Source: Candidatus Gastranaerophilales bacterium
GTDB taxonomy: Bacteria > Cyanobacteriota > Vampirovibrionia > Gastranaerophilales > Gastranaerophilaceae
DNA: 64,000 nucleotides
Reading direction: 5' to 3'
NCBI GenBank assembly: GCA_900770525.1
Contig: CAAHDT010000017.1
Coordinates: 10,509 to 74,508, forward strand
Part shown: one piece after another, positions 34,227 to 43,361 of the stretch
Layout of the letters: each line of letters opens with the position of its first letter
Numbering within the stretch: position 1 is the first letter of the stretch
The notes under the pieces: generated by a model
The model's database searches: none
What the model saw: the letters and a program-made list of their open reading frames with translations, nothing else
Told to the model about the DNA's origin: nothing
Program-made: the position numbers and the translations under genes

Positions 34227-34246
34227 ATTGTAAAATTGTTAGGGAT

Positions 34247-35839
34247 ATGCTTAAACAAATAATAAATAAAATATCAAATAAAAAGATATTATTACTTTCA
34301 ATAATTATATTTATTCTGGCTTTTACATTGAGAATATGCGGTATAAGCTTGAAACAAGACATGTTTGTTGATGAAACGTTCACAACACAAATTTCTAACT
34401 ACAGCCAATATTATTCCGGCATAAGTGTTCCACTTGACGAAAACCAAATTATGACAGGGGAAGATATAAAACAAGAGGTTATGAGCTTAAACCCGTCAAT
34501 TAAAGATGTAATAAATGATGTTATATCGCTGCATCAATTTACAAGAGATACACCACACTCCAATTTGTATTATTCTTTGTATAGAATTTGGTTTTCCGGT
34601 TATGGAAAATTTGAGTTAAAAAAATTTATCACACACGGATGCACACTTAATCTTATATTTTTTGCATTTTCATTTTATTATATGTACAAACTCCTCAAAC
34701 GATTGTTTGGGAAAGAAAGTTTTTTAGTGCCATTCGGGCTATTTTGTGCATATTTAAACACGGCATCAATATCAACTACATTATTTATTCGAGAGTATGC
34801 GCTACAGGAGTGCCTTTTCGTCGCATTAACATATTATGTAGTCAAATATTACGACTTTATCGGAAAAAACATTAGTGATTACGGAATAAAAGATGTATTT
34901 AAACTTGCAACTATTATTTCTTTAACTTTTTTGAGCGGATATTATTCAACTGTTTTAATCCTCCTTTACGCAGGCTTATTGATATGGAGAGCAATTCGTC
35001 TTAAGGATTTAGATTTCTTAAGATTTTTATTTGCAACAGCAGTTGCAACAATTTACACAATATTTTTGTTATATCCTGGTGTAATAGCTGTTTTTACAAG
35101 CTATAGAACTGTTGAAACTGGAAATAAAATTCTCGGATTAAAAAATCTGCAAGAGTCCTTTTTATACGGACTTTTGATTACAATTAAATATTTTTATTGC
35201 ATACCTATTATTATTTTGATTGCGTATTGGTTTAATAAAATCAGAAAGAACCACTTCGTAACAGAGATTCATCCGATATTTAAGAAAATATATATATGTG
35301 CATTAATTTGGTTTGTGGCAATAATATTTATTGCAATTTATAAACTTTTGCGTTATGTAATGCCGATTACGCCAATTCTAATGCTTATATTCCCATATAT
35401 TGCGAGCTTTTTACATAAAAAGAAGTCATACGTTACAGTTCTAATCTTTATTTATCTGACAAATTTATTCCTAGCTTTTTCAGGTTATATCGGGATAAAT
35501 ATAAGACGTTACGTACCATTTGCGGCTAAAATTGATTTTATAACAAACTATAACCACAACAATTTCTTATTTAAAAAAGATATCAACCTGCCTGTATTTA
35601 TAATACAAGACGGATTACAAGGACCTACAGCATCCTATATATTTTTAGAGGACAAACAGAAATACTATATCACGAATGAAACTCCCAAAATATTTCCGTA
35701 TAAACATTTTTATACAATTAGATATATTGTAGACTCATTTTCAAAACCGGCAGAACTAAGTCCGATTTATCAGAGAATTGGCGAGCCTAAAAAATGTGAT
35801 GATTTTTATGTATGTGAAGAGTATGTTTTGAAGTATTAA
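34247..35839 (+). CDS. GT-C-fold membrane glycosyltransferase (ArnT/PMT-like)
   Basis: 530 residues with about ten helices. The first helix (about 13-32) is followed by an extracytoplasmic loop with the acidic DETFT motif (about 43) and HQFTRDTPHSNLYYSLY, features of lipid-linked-sugar-dependent GT-C enzymes such as ArnT and PMT. The C-terminal 110 residues form a soluble domain. It probably adds a sugar to lipid A, glycan or protein outside the inner membrane. 20 bp after the SIS gene, same direction. Confidence 0.8.
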   Translation: MLKQIINKISNKKILLLSIIIFILAFTLRICGISLKQDMFVDETFTTQISNYSQYYSGISVPLDENQIMTGEDIKQEVMSLNPSIKDVINDVISLHQFTRDTPHSNLYYSLYRIWFSGYGKFELKKFITHGCTLNLIFFAFSFYYMYKLLKRLFGKESFLVPFGLFCAYLNTASISTTLFIREYALQECLFVALTYYVVKYYDFIGKNISDYGIKDVFKLATIISLTFLSGYYSTVLILLYAGLLIWRAIRLKDLDFLRFLFATAVATIYTIFLLYPGVIAVFTSYRTVETGNKILGLKNLQESFLYGLLITIKYFYCIPIIILIAYWFNKIRKNHFVTEIHPIFKKIYICALIWFVAIIFIAIYKLLRYVMPITPILMLIFPYIASFLHKKKSYVTVLIFIYLTNLFLAFSGYIGINIRRYVPFAAKIDFITNYNHNNFLFKKDINLPVFIIQDGLQGPTASYIFLEDKQKYYITNETPKIFPYKHFYTIRYIVDSFSKPAELSPIYQRIGEPKKCDDFYVCEEYVLKY

Positions 35840-35852
35840 AATACAAAAAAGT

Positions 35853-36098
35853 CTACAATTTAGTTGCGAATTCATTAATTTTGTCGAATGAGAAGAATTC
35901 AGCTATTGTAATATTTAGTCCGTTACATATTTTTAGGATAGTGTATGCACGCGGTTCTTTCATATTCCGCTCAATTTCGCTTAAACCACCTTTCGAAATA
36001 CCACTTTGGTAAGCGAGCTGCTCAAGTGTCATTTTACGTTCTTTCCTTAGAGCAGCAATCCTTTCGCAAACAATTTTATTAAAATCCTGATTAATCAT
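35853..36098 (-). CDS. XRE-family transcriptional regulator
   Basis: 81 residues, a single Cro/CI-type helix-turn-helix domain (about 10-65: RIAALRKERKMTLEQLAYQSGISKGGLSEIERN). There is no ribosome site; the promoter geometry predicts a leader of only a few nt. A perfect inverted repeat TGTATC-N6-GATACA sits inside its promoter, so it probably represses itself. It is divergent from the glycan locus starting at 36331 and could control it (inference). Confidence 0.88.
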   Translation of the reverse strand: MINQDFNKIVCERIAALRKERKMTLEQLAYQSGISKGGLSEIERNMKEPRAYTILKICNGLNITIAEFFSFDKINEFATKL

Positions 36099-36106
36099 TT
36101 CAGTTT

Positions 36107-36135
36107 ACTGTATCGAAAAAGATACAACAAGTCAA
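36107..36135 (-). promoter_or_regulatory. Promoter with embedded operator of the XRE regulator
   Basis: On the minus strand, TTGACT (36130-36135) and TACAGT (36107-36112) are 17 bp apart. The inverted repeat TGTATC-N6-GATACA (36109-36126) covers the spacer and -10. The predicted start is within about 3 nt of the ATG at 36098. Confidence 0.65.
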
Positions 36136-36330
36136 TATTCAGAGAAATTATTTTTATAATTAACGTATGTTAATATAATGTTTGAAATATATATATTTCA
36201 TGATACCCTATTCGTAGGGGATTACCAATTGTATAATAGCGTATTATCCAATATGTTTATTATATACCCCAAGAGAGTGATGTAGGGCTTAATGTCAGAG
36301 GACATTTCTGCAAAAAATTGAAAGACGTAT

Positions 36331-37368
36331 ATGTGTAAAATATCAATTATAATTCCAGTATATAATGTAGCAGAATATCTTAATGATGTTTTGAATTCTA
36401 TCCTTGAACAAACTTTTGAGGATTTTGAAGTAATTTGTATTAATGATGGCTCTACAGATAATTCTCTTGAAATATTAGAAACATTTACCACAAAAGACCA
36501 TCGTTTCAAAGTAATATCTCAACCAAATCAAGGTCAAGGAGTTGCAAGAAACAACGGGATTACACTCGCGAAAGGCGAATACCTAATGTTTGTAGATCCT
36601 GATGACTATATCGAAAAAAACTCTCTTGAAATAATTTATAACAAATTTCAAGAAACTAACGTTGACGTAATACAGTTCGACTACACACGAATTAAAGAAG
36701 ACGGTGAGCTTATAGAACCGATTTCTTTTTCTCAAAAAATAAAAAAAGAGTTTAAATATTCTATTAAGGATAATGAAACTTACGACTGGCATGATATCAA
36801 AAAAAGAAGCTTGACCGGACTTTCATTAACAGGTTGGGATAAGGCTTATCGTACTGATTTTATAAAAAAGAATAATATAAAATTTGCTCCAAATAAGTGT
36901 GGCGAAGATCATATCTTTTCAATCAGTGCAAACTTATTGGCAGAAAAAATCTTGTATATTGAAAAATCACTCTATTACTACAGAACAAGAAAAGATTCTG
37001 CGGTTAATAAAGCATCTGTTAATAACTTTTGTATATTTGAAAACATTAGCTTACTAAAAGAATTTCTAATTTCAAACAACTTGTACAAGGAGTTTGAAAA
37101 AGCATTTATCGACTACGAAACATCAGTTTTGAGTTGGCATTACGGGAACATTCCGCAAGACAAAGTTGATGAATACAAAAACAAAAGCAAAAAATTGTTA
37201 TCGAAAAAGGATTACAAAGTATTTTTAGCAAAAGCAAAAGGAGATTTTTCTTTTTGGGAAAAACTTTTTTCATTGAAAAATTTAGTAAAAAACAACACAA
37301 AAATCAAATGTGTCACAATTTTAGGATTAACATTTTCCATAAAATCAAGAAGAAAGGTTACGGTATAG
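36331..37368 (+). CDS. GT2 glycosyltransferase
   Basis: 345 residues. The GT-A domain (about 3-220) shows ISIIIPVYNVAEYLNDVLNS, CINDGSTDNS (about 36), GQGVARNNGI..AKGEY and the metal-binding D-P-D-D in FVDPDDYIE (about 91). The C-terminus ends in a hydrophobic/basic tail (TILGLTFSIKSRRK) also seen in variant form on other proteins of this locus. First gene of the large glycan operon; the 230-bp upstream region holds a TATAAT at 36232 and a TTCG-loop hairpin at 36206-36219. The ribosome site is weak. Confidence 0.9.
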   Translation: MCKISIIIPVYNVAEYLNDVLNSILEQTFEDFEVICINDGSTDNSLEILETFTTKDHRFKVISQPNQGQGVARNNGITLAKGEYLMFVDPDDYIEKNSLEIIYNKFQETNVDVIQFDYTRIKEDGELIEPISFSQKIKKEFKYSIKDNETYDWHDIKKRSLTGLSLTGWDKAYRTDFIKKNNIKFAPNKCGEDHIFSISANLLAEKILYIEKSLYYYRTRKDSAVNKASVNNFCIFENISLLKEFLISNNLYKEFEKAFIDYETSVLSWHYGNIPQDKVDEYKNKSKKLLSKKDYKVFLAKAKGDFSFWEKLFSLKNLVKNNTKIKCVTILGLTFSIKSRRKVTV

Positions 37369-37369
37369 A

Positions 37370-38674
37370 ATGGTGAATTTTAAACATTTAAGCTTTCTTC
37401 TTTCATGGATATTCCCTACTAAAAGGGATAGACAAATATTTAGAAACTTGTGCAATTCAATTGAAAACAGAAAATCAACAATAAAAGTTCAAGAGAATTA
37501 CCAAAAAACACTAAAAAAACTTTCAAAAAATAACAAGCACAATGTTGTTTTTCTTGTAAATGAAATTTCTAAATGGAAATATCAATCTTTATATGATGCA
37601 ATGAAAAACACTCAAAACTACAATCCAATTGTTGCTTTAACTATAGCGGATATTCAAAAAAATCTCGATATAGAAAATAAAAAGAATATCATTGAAAACA
37701 ACGAAAAATTCTTCAAAAACAAAGGAATTGAAACGGTAATAAAATATGATTTAAAAGGAAATAAAGCTCTATCATTAAACGCTTTGGAGCCGGATATAGT
37801 ATTTTATCAGCAACCTTACAATTTACCAAAAATTCAATCACCTGAAGTTGTTTCAAAATTCGCAATTACAGGATATGTACCATATTATTTACCGGATTAC
37901 AAAAATTTGGAATTGGATTGCGAATGGGATTTTCATCATAAAGTATTCAGATTCTATGTTTTAAATGAAGAACTAAAACAGGAATATGAAACACATTTAA
38001 AAGCTATAAATGTGTTCAACGGAAATTTTAAGGCAGTTGGACACACAATGTTAGATTTGTTTGCACAAAAGCAAAACATTGAAAACAAAGGTTATGTTAT
38101 TTATGCACCACATTGGTCAATAGCTCAAGCCGGAAATGAAAACAACATTAATATCTCTACGTTTGACCAAAACGGACTTGAGATTTTAGAATTTGCGAAA
38201 AATCATCCTGAAATAAATTGGGCATTCAAACCTCATCCGACTTTAAAAACAGCATTAAAAAGAATCGGGTGGACGGATGAGTCTATTGAGAATTATTACA
38301 ATGAATGGGAGAAAATAGCATTAGTTTCGTACGATTCTGATTATGTAGATTTATTTTTATCTTCCAAAGCTATGATTACGGATTCCGGTTCTTTTTTACT
38401 GGAGTATTTTGTTACCGGCAAACCTTTAATCCACTTGATTTCTGATTCGGCAACCAATATGCCTTACAGCCAATTAAGTGAATATTTTAACTCTTTTTAT
38501 CAGGCACATAACAATGAAGAGCTTAGTCAGTTTTTGGATGAAGTTATTATAAATAACAATGACTATAAGTTTGAAAATCGTAAAAAATTATTAGAAAAAA
38601 CTAATTTTTCAAAAGAAAATGCAGCGCAAAATATACTCAAAGATTTGGATTGCATTTTCAAGGAGGCAGTATAA
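37370..38674 (+). CDS. CDP-glycerol glycerophosphotransferase-like protein
   Basis: 434 residues, 1 bp after the GT2 gene. The C-terminal half (about 240-400) carries the TagB/TagF-type pattern: YVIYAPHWSI, INWAFKPHPTLK, DSDYVDLFLSSKAMITDSGSF, LEYFVTGKPLIHL. These enzymes transfer polyol- or amino-alcohol phosphate from a CDP-activated donor. The N-terminal half is helical and less conserved. The neighbouring cytidylyltransferase (39762) could supply the CDP donor, which strengthens the assignment. Confidence 0.82.
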   Translation: MVNFKHLSFLLSWIFPTKRDRQIFRNLCNSIENRKSTIKVQENYQKTLKKLSKNNKHNVVFLVNEISKWKYQSLYDAMKNTQNYNPIVALTIADIQKNLDIENKKNIIENNEKFFKNKGIETVIKYDLKGNKALSLNALEPDIVFYQQPYNLPKIQSPEVVSKFAITGYVPYYLPDYKNLELDCEWDFHHKVFRFYVLNEELKQEYETHLKAINVFNGNFKAVGHTMLDLFAQKQNIENKGYVIYAPHWSIAQAGNENNINISTFDQNGLEILEFAKNHPEINWAFKPHPTLKTALKRIGWTDESIENYYNEWEKIALVSYDSDYVDLFLSSKAMITDSGSFLLEYFVTGKPLIHLISDSATNMPYSQLSEYFNSFYQAHNNEELSQFLDEVIINNNDYKFENRKKLLEKTNFSKENAAQNILKDLDCIFKEAV

Positions 38675-39765
38675 TGAAAATGTTTACAATAGGACCGGTT
38701 GAGTTATATCCGAGTACAAAGGAAGTTAGAAAAAACGGATTTGTTCACTTTAGGACCAAAGAGTTTGGAGAAATTGTTAAAAAATCTCTTAGTCGTTTGT
38801 CAAAATTGTTAGGTAATAATGAGCCAAATTCGTTGATATATTTTGCTGCAAGCGGAACCGCAATGATGGAGGCGACTGTTGAAAATTGTGTTTCTGATAA
38901 AGATAAGTGTCTTGTGATATGTGGCGGTTCTTTCGGAAAGCGTTTCGGTGAACTTCTTGATTATCATCATAAAAACTATGATTTAGTAAAGCTTAAATGG
39001 GACGAAGGGTTGACTGCAGAACATTTGAAACCTTATGAAAATAAAGATTATACGATGCTTTTTGTAAATTTACATGAAACCCATACCGGTCAACTTTATG
39101 ACATAAAAATGTTATCAGATTTTTGCAAAAGAAATAATATGATGCTTGTAGTAGATGCTATTTCAGCTTTTCTTGCAGATGAATATGATATGGAAAAATT
39201 TGGAATAGACTTGACGATCATAAGTTCCCAAAAAGGTTTATGCTTATCTCCAGGGATGTCATTTGTTTCATTCAGCAAAAGAATGCTTGAAAAAATTGAG
39301 AAGATGCCATTACCGCCGACAAAATATTTTGACTTCAAAGATTATTTAAGAAATATCCCAAGAGGTCAAACGCCTTATACTCCGCCGGTTTTGGTAATGT
39401 ATGAGTTGCAAGATATGTTGAATGTTATTGACCAAGAAGGCGGGTTAAATTCTCGATTGGCTTTTGTAAAAGAAAAAGCAGAATATTTTAGAAAAAAAGT
39501 GAGAGAATTGGGGTTAACGATTCCAAATTACCCGTTGTCATATGCTCTGACTCCTTTATACTTTGAGGATGTAGATGCTTATGAAGTAATTCAGGTCTTG
39601 AAGGATAAGTTCCAAATCTTTGTTAATCCTTGCGGTGGTGATTTGGCGAGTCATTTGCTACGCGTATCGCATATTGGAAATACAACAATTGAAGATATTG
39701 ATGATTTACTAGAAAAACTTATGTTGTCGATTAAGGAAGTAAAGAGTAGGGAGTTGGCTAAATGA
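38674..39765 (+). CDS. Class V PLP aminotransferase (AEP/alanine-glyoxylate type)
   Basis: 363 residues from ATG 38674, which overlaps the previous stop (TAATG), with AGGAGG 6-7 nt upstream; the earlier in-frame GTG/ATG at 38650 is inside the previous gene. Fold-type I, class V: FTIGPVELYPS start, AASGTAMMEATV (about 60), DAISAFLADEYD (about 162) and the PLP lysine in SSQKGLCLSPG (about 186). Related to 2-aminoethylphosphonate-pyruvate and alanine-glyoxylate transaminases. The stop overlaps the cytidylyltransferase start, so amination and CDP activation appear coupled; substrate unknown. Confidence 0.87.
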   Translation: MKMFTIGPVELYPSTKEVRKNGFVHFRTKEFGEIVKKSLSRLSKLLGNNEPNSLIYFAASGTAMMEATVENCVSDKDKCLVICGGSFGKRFGELLDYHHKNYDLVKLKWDEGLTAEHLKPYENKDYTMLFVNLHETHTGQLYDIKMLSDFCKRNNMMLVVDAISAFLADEYDMEKFGIDLTIISSQKGLCLSPGMSFVSFSKRMLEKIEKMPLPPTKYFDFKDYLRNIPRGQTPYTPPVLVMYELQDMLNVIDQEGGLNSRLAFVKEKAEYFRKKVRELGLTIPNYPLSYALTPLYFEDVDAYEVIQVLKDKFQIFVNPCGGDLASHLLRVSHIGNTTIEDIDDLLEKLMLSIKEVKSRELAK

Positions 39766-40244
39766 TAGGCAATAAAACAGTTGTGTATACATCGGGAACT
39801 TTTGACATGTTGCATATTAATCATTTGAAAATGATTGAGTATGCAAGAGCATTAGGCGATATTTTAATTGTAGGTGTTAATACAGATGAACTTGTTGCAA
39901 GTTATAAGTCTACTCCAATTATCCCGTTCGAAGAGCGTATTGCACTTATGAAAGCTATTAAAGGACCCGATGTCGTAATCCCGCAGCGTTCACTGGATCA
40001 TACTGACAAAGTAAAAAAACTCAATTTCGATATATTTGTTGTTGGGGATGATTGGGTTGGTAAATATGATTATTTAAAAGCACAAGGTGTAGATGTTGTT
40101 TATTTCCCTTATGGTGCAGGAATTAGTTCTTCAAGCTTGAAAAAGAAAATTTACAGCAACTACAAAAAACTGCAAGATAAGGCAAATAATCATTTGCCAC
40201 AAGATATTGATATTAAAAGGAAAAACTTGAAAGAAAATGAATAA
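39762..40244 (+). CDS. Cytidylyltransferase (TagD/Pcyt2-like)
   Basis: 160 residues. The nucleotidyltransferase fold of the GCT/ECT family: VVYTSGTFDMLHINHLKMIE (7-26) contains the HxxH motif as HINH, and GISSSSLKKKIYSN (about 128) takes the place of the RTxGISTT motif. It would activate a phosphorylated small alcohol (glycerol-, ethanolamine-, serinol- or phosphonate-type) with CTP. It overlaps the aminotransferase by 4 bp and the next gene by 8 bp. The order aminotransferase-cytidylyltransferase recalls the fused PntC type of phosphonate loci, but no PEP mutase is here. Confidence 0.87.
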   Translation: MIGNKTVVYTSGTFDMLHINHLKMIEYARALGDILIVGVNTDELVASYKSTPIIPFEERIALMKAIKGPDVVIPQRSLDHTDKVKKLNFDIFVVGDDWVGKYDYLKAQGVDVVYFPYGAGISSSSLKKKIYSNYKKLQDKANNHLPQDIDIKRKNLKENE

Positions 40245-41382
40245 TCTTAATGATAAATTAAATGAATACGGAAATAATTTAATAGATAGTTACAAACATA
40301 ATCTGTTAACCGATAATGATTTAAAATTATTGGAGCTGATATTTAGTAATAATCCGACTCAAGAAGAATTGGACACATTCCTTAAGGATTATGACATTGA
40401 AGTAGCCGGAGGCTATAAAGCGTTAATGTTATCTTATTTTATGAGAATGTATCCCGAGTTAAATTTTTCTAAGTATGAATCGCCTCGCTTGAAAGGGTTG
40501 TTCAATTTTTATAGATTTCAAAATATGAAACTTATGTCGTATTTTATTAAAATTGGTAAAATTTTTAACGAACATAACATTCCGATGCTTATCTTAAAAG
40601 GCTTCGCTATGAAATATCTTCGCCAAGATTTGTCGAGAGCAATGGGTGATATTGATATTCTTGTTCCGGAGAATAAATATATTGAAGCAATTAAAATATG
40701 TAAAAAATTAGGTTATCGCTTGGATATTTTTGTTCATTCAATTGATATTCATGAGCCATCCTCTGATGCCGGAATAATGGATATACACAGATATATTGAT
40801 ATGAAAAACAACCATGCACGCTCTTTGAATAAATTTTTATTTAAGCGTTCTAAAAAAGCTAAATATAACGGGATTAATATTCTTGTTCCAACAAATGAGG
40901 ATTTATTCTTTTTGAGTCTGGTTAATTTGGCACTGAACTTGAAAGGGAAAACAAGTAACGCAAGCACTTTGTATGTGTTGTTTGATTGTAAATATTTAAT
41001 AAACCAACCGAATTTTGATTGGAATATAGTTATTAACAACATAAAACTTACCAAGACTCAGGATGAAATCGCTTTTGCAGTTAAGTTTATCAATAATATT
41101 ATTCCGAATTTAATTCCGCAACAGTTTGTGGAAAACAAACTTATAAAAAATTGTGTTAACAACTATTGTATAAACATTTTATATTCAGACAGATATTTTG
41201 TTGCTTTGCAAAAACTTGCAAGAAGTACGAAGTTTAAAAAAGTTTCAAAACATGAGTTATCTTTAAGAAAATATCTTGAATTAAAGATGTTATATAAGTT
41301 TGCAAAATTTGTCTATAAGACAAATTCACTATATATGAAAACACTTCTACTCACCAAAAGAGAAAGGGCAAATATAAAATGA
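40237..41382 (+). CDS. Nucleotidyltransferase-fold protein (NTP_transf_5-like)
   Basis: 381 residues. A helical N-terminus (1-110) is followed by a nucleotidyltransferase core: MLILKGFAMKYLRQDLSRAMGDIDILVP (about 116-144), where GDIDIL supplies the two metal-binding Asp, then DIHRYID and a helical C-terminus. I assign it to the uncharacterised nucleotidyltransferase group that often stands next to HPr-kinase-like and PqqD proteins; both follow here. It overlaps its neighbours by 8 and 4 bp. It could transfer a nucleotide to a small molecule, glycan or peptide; substrate unknown. Confidence 0.8.
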   Translation: MNNLNDKLNEYGNNLIDSYKHNLLTDNDLKLLELIFSNNPTQEELDTFLKDYDIEVAGGYKALMLSYFMRMYPELNFSKYESPRLKGLFNFYRFQNMKLMSYFIKIGKIFNEHNIPMLILKGFAMKYLRQDLSRAMGDIDILVPENKYIEAIKICKKLGYRLDIFVHSIDIHEPSSDAGIMDIHRYIDMKNNHARSLNKFLFKRSKKAKYNGINILVPTNEDLFFLSLVNLALNLKGKTSNASTLYVLFDCKYLINQPNFDWNIVINNIKLTKTQDEIAFAVKFINNIIPNLIPQQFVENKLIKNCVNNYCINILYSDRYFVALQKLARSTKFKKVSKHELSLRKYLELKMLYKFAKFVYKTNSLYMKTLLLTKRERANIK

Positions 41383-42896
41383 GAATTCAAAATCCTACCC
41401 AAGAAAAACTAAAAGAATTAAACACTAACTTAAGAAACCACATTAACCAGACTCATAATTTGGTTGAAACACTCTATTTAGATTTAGGTTTTAAAGTTGT
41501 CAGAATTTTAAATTATGCGGAAGAATTTACACCGCTAATTGAAAAACAATTGACATATATTATCAAACGTGATTCAAAGACTTATGATGAAACAATAGTG
41601 CTTTGGAAAGAAGCTGATATAAACAATTTGTATAAAATAATTGATCCGAGTTTAGATCCAAAAACTAACTTCCAAGCAAGAATAAACATGATTTATGCTC
41701 ACAGAAAATATGATGATTTGTGGGTGTTTGATGATAATTATTCACAAATAAATCCTTTAATAAGTGTTGATATATATGGGCGTATTGTAAATTCATATGA
41801 TGCACCAAACAAAACTTATTTTTATGGGGTTGAAAATCTTGAGCCGGAAGAATTTATTAAACAAGGTCATATTTTTGTTCATATGTTTAATAAAATTACT
41901 AAAACAGAAAATTCAAACCTTGTTCACGGAGCTTGTGTCGGAATTGATAACAAAGGTGTTTTGTTCTGCGCTAGAGGTCAAAGAGGTAAATCTACTTTAA
42001 CGGTTCTTTCTATGATGAAAGGGGTTGAATATGTTTCAGATGACTATTTAACGATTGAGAATAAAGATGACAAACTTGTTGCTTCACCAATTTATTCAAT
42101 AATAACGTTGTCCCCTAGAATGTATAATGAATTGTATGATGAGCTTGAAGGTTGTAGATTTGTTTCAAACAATGCAAGAAAAGATAAGTATGTTATTAAT
42201 ATTGCAAAATTCCATAACCAATTTAAAAAGGATTATCCGATAGAATTTTGTATGTTTCCTGAAATTGTTTCTGATAAAGAACCAAGTATTAGAGAGTGCG
42301 ACAAAACAGAAAAAGGACGTGCAATTGTTCAGTTGATACAATCAACTGTTTTTCAAATGCAAGATATCTGCAACCACGATGTTATTCACAAGTTGTTTAA
42401 TATGGTGAAAGATTTCAAATTTTATAAGATTAATCTTTGCAACGATATTTCTAAAAACACAGAATTTCTAAGAGATTTTATTAAAAAATATAAGCCGCAA
42501 CCGAAAGAAATTGAAACATCATTGGAAAGGATTTTGATAGATATCACATTTGATATAGCAAATGTTCTTGATACTGAAACGGGTACGATTTACACAATGA
42601 ACAAATTTGCAACAAATATTTTTGAAAACTTGCTAAAGGGAGTTTCAAAAGAAAACATTTTGAATAAGTTGCAAGCAAACAAGAATACTGCGGAAATCAA
42701 ACCTTATTTTGACATTTTAATCCATCAATTTGAAAAGATTGGATTAATGAAGAATTACAAAAATTTAGATATTGAGGCAAATATAAACTTTGAAATTGCC
42801 GAAGAGGACAAATACAAATTGTCAATCACAGAATATACAACAAAAGAATGTTTAGAACTAATAAAGGAGAACGAAAATGAACTATGTATTAAATGA
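41379..42896 (+). CDS. HPr-kinase-like P-loop protein fused to a PqqD-like domain
   Basis: 505 residues. The N-terminal 180 residues are of unclear type. A P-loop GxxxxGKST-type motif (CARGQRGKSTL, about 197-207) with following VSDDYLTIE is the HprK/SerK-like kinase core. From about 385 to 475 a winged-helix PqqD-like domain follows (ITFDIANVLDTETGTIYTMNKFATNIFENLLKG). This domain is a paralogue of the next gene product (compare ETGIYFGMNSFATNVYENIVAG). HprK-related kinases paired with PqqD proteins occur in RiPP and exopolysaccharide loci. Fusion of both in one chain, beside a nucleotidyltransferase, implies one complex. Substrate unknown. Confidence 0.8.
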   Translation: MRIQNPTQEKLKELNTNLRNHINQTHNLVETLYLDLGFKVVRILNYAEEFTPLIEKQLTYIIKRDSKTYDETIVLWKEADINNLYKIIDPSLDPKTNFQARINMIYAHRKYDDLWVFDDNYSQINPLISVDIYGRIVNSYDAPNKTYFYGVENLEPEEFIKQGHIFVHMFNKITKTENSNLVHGACVGIDNKGVLFCARGQRGKSTLTVLSMMKGVEYVSDDYLTIENKDDKLVASPIYSIITLSPRMYNELYDELEGCRFVSNNARKDKYVINIAKFHNQFKKDYPIEFCMFPEIVSDKEPSIRECDKTEKGRAIVQLIQSTVFQMQDICNHDVIHKLFNMVKDFKFYKINLCNDISKNTEFLRDFIKKYKPQPKEIETSLERILIDITFDIANVLDTETGTIYTMNKFATNIFENLLKGVSKENILNKLQANKNTAEIKPYFDILIHQFEKIGLMKNYKNLDIEANINFEIAEEDKYKLSITEYTTKECLELIKENENELCIK

Positions 42897-43350
42897 TGAA
42901 AAAATGTTTGCGGACATTACAGATGGAGTCGCAATTATTATTAATTCTGAAACAGGAATTTATTTTGGGATGAATTCTTTTGCGACAAATGTTTATGAAA
43001 ATATTGTTGCAGGTAACAGCACAGAAAGTATTTTAAAGGAAATCAAGGCTAACGTATCAGAATTGCCTGCTGATTTTGACGAAAACTTCAAGATGTTTAT
43101 TGATGCAATGGTTGATAAAAATATCTTTGTTGCAAGTGATGCTAATGAAGCTGGTGTAAATCTTGATTTGGATGTAGCCAAAGAAGATAACTATTTCTTG
43201 GAATTGAAAGAATTCAACGATGCACAAGAATTGTTGTTAGCGGATCCGATTCACGAAGTAAAAGAAGAAACAGGCTGGACTCCGGAAAAAGAATCTATCG
43301 GATATTCTAAAGAAGAAACAGCCGAACGTGAAAAGAAAATGGAACACTAG
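42877..43350 (+). CDS. PqqD-family protein with acidic C-terminal tail
   Basis: 157 residues; AAAGGAG precedes ATG 42877, inside the kinase gene (20-bp overlap). A PqqD/RRE-like winged helix fills residues 1-85. After it comes a stretch shared with the kinase C-terminus (VAKEDNYFLELKEF versus IAEEDKYKLSITEY), then a unique acidic tail of about 45 residues containing LLADPIHEVKEETGWTP and ending EREKKMEH. PqqD domains bind leader peptides in RiPP pathways. This one may present its own tail or another peptide to the kinase and nucleotidyltransferase (inference). Confidence 0.8.
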   Translation: MNYVLNDEKMFADITDGVAIIINSETGIYFGMNSFATNVYENIVAGNSTESILKEIKANVSELPADFDENFKMFIDAMVDKNIFVASDANEAGVNLDLDVAKEDNYFLELKEFNDAQELLLADPIHEVKEETGWTPEKESIGYSKEETAEREKKMEH

Positions 43351-43361
43351 AATTTGATTTT

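Noticed and set aside
36206..36219. CCCTA-TTCG-TAGGG hairpin before the glycan operon
   Set aside because: Short 5-bp stem without a T run; may be a leader structure, but nothing more can be supported.
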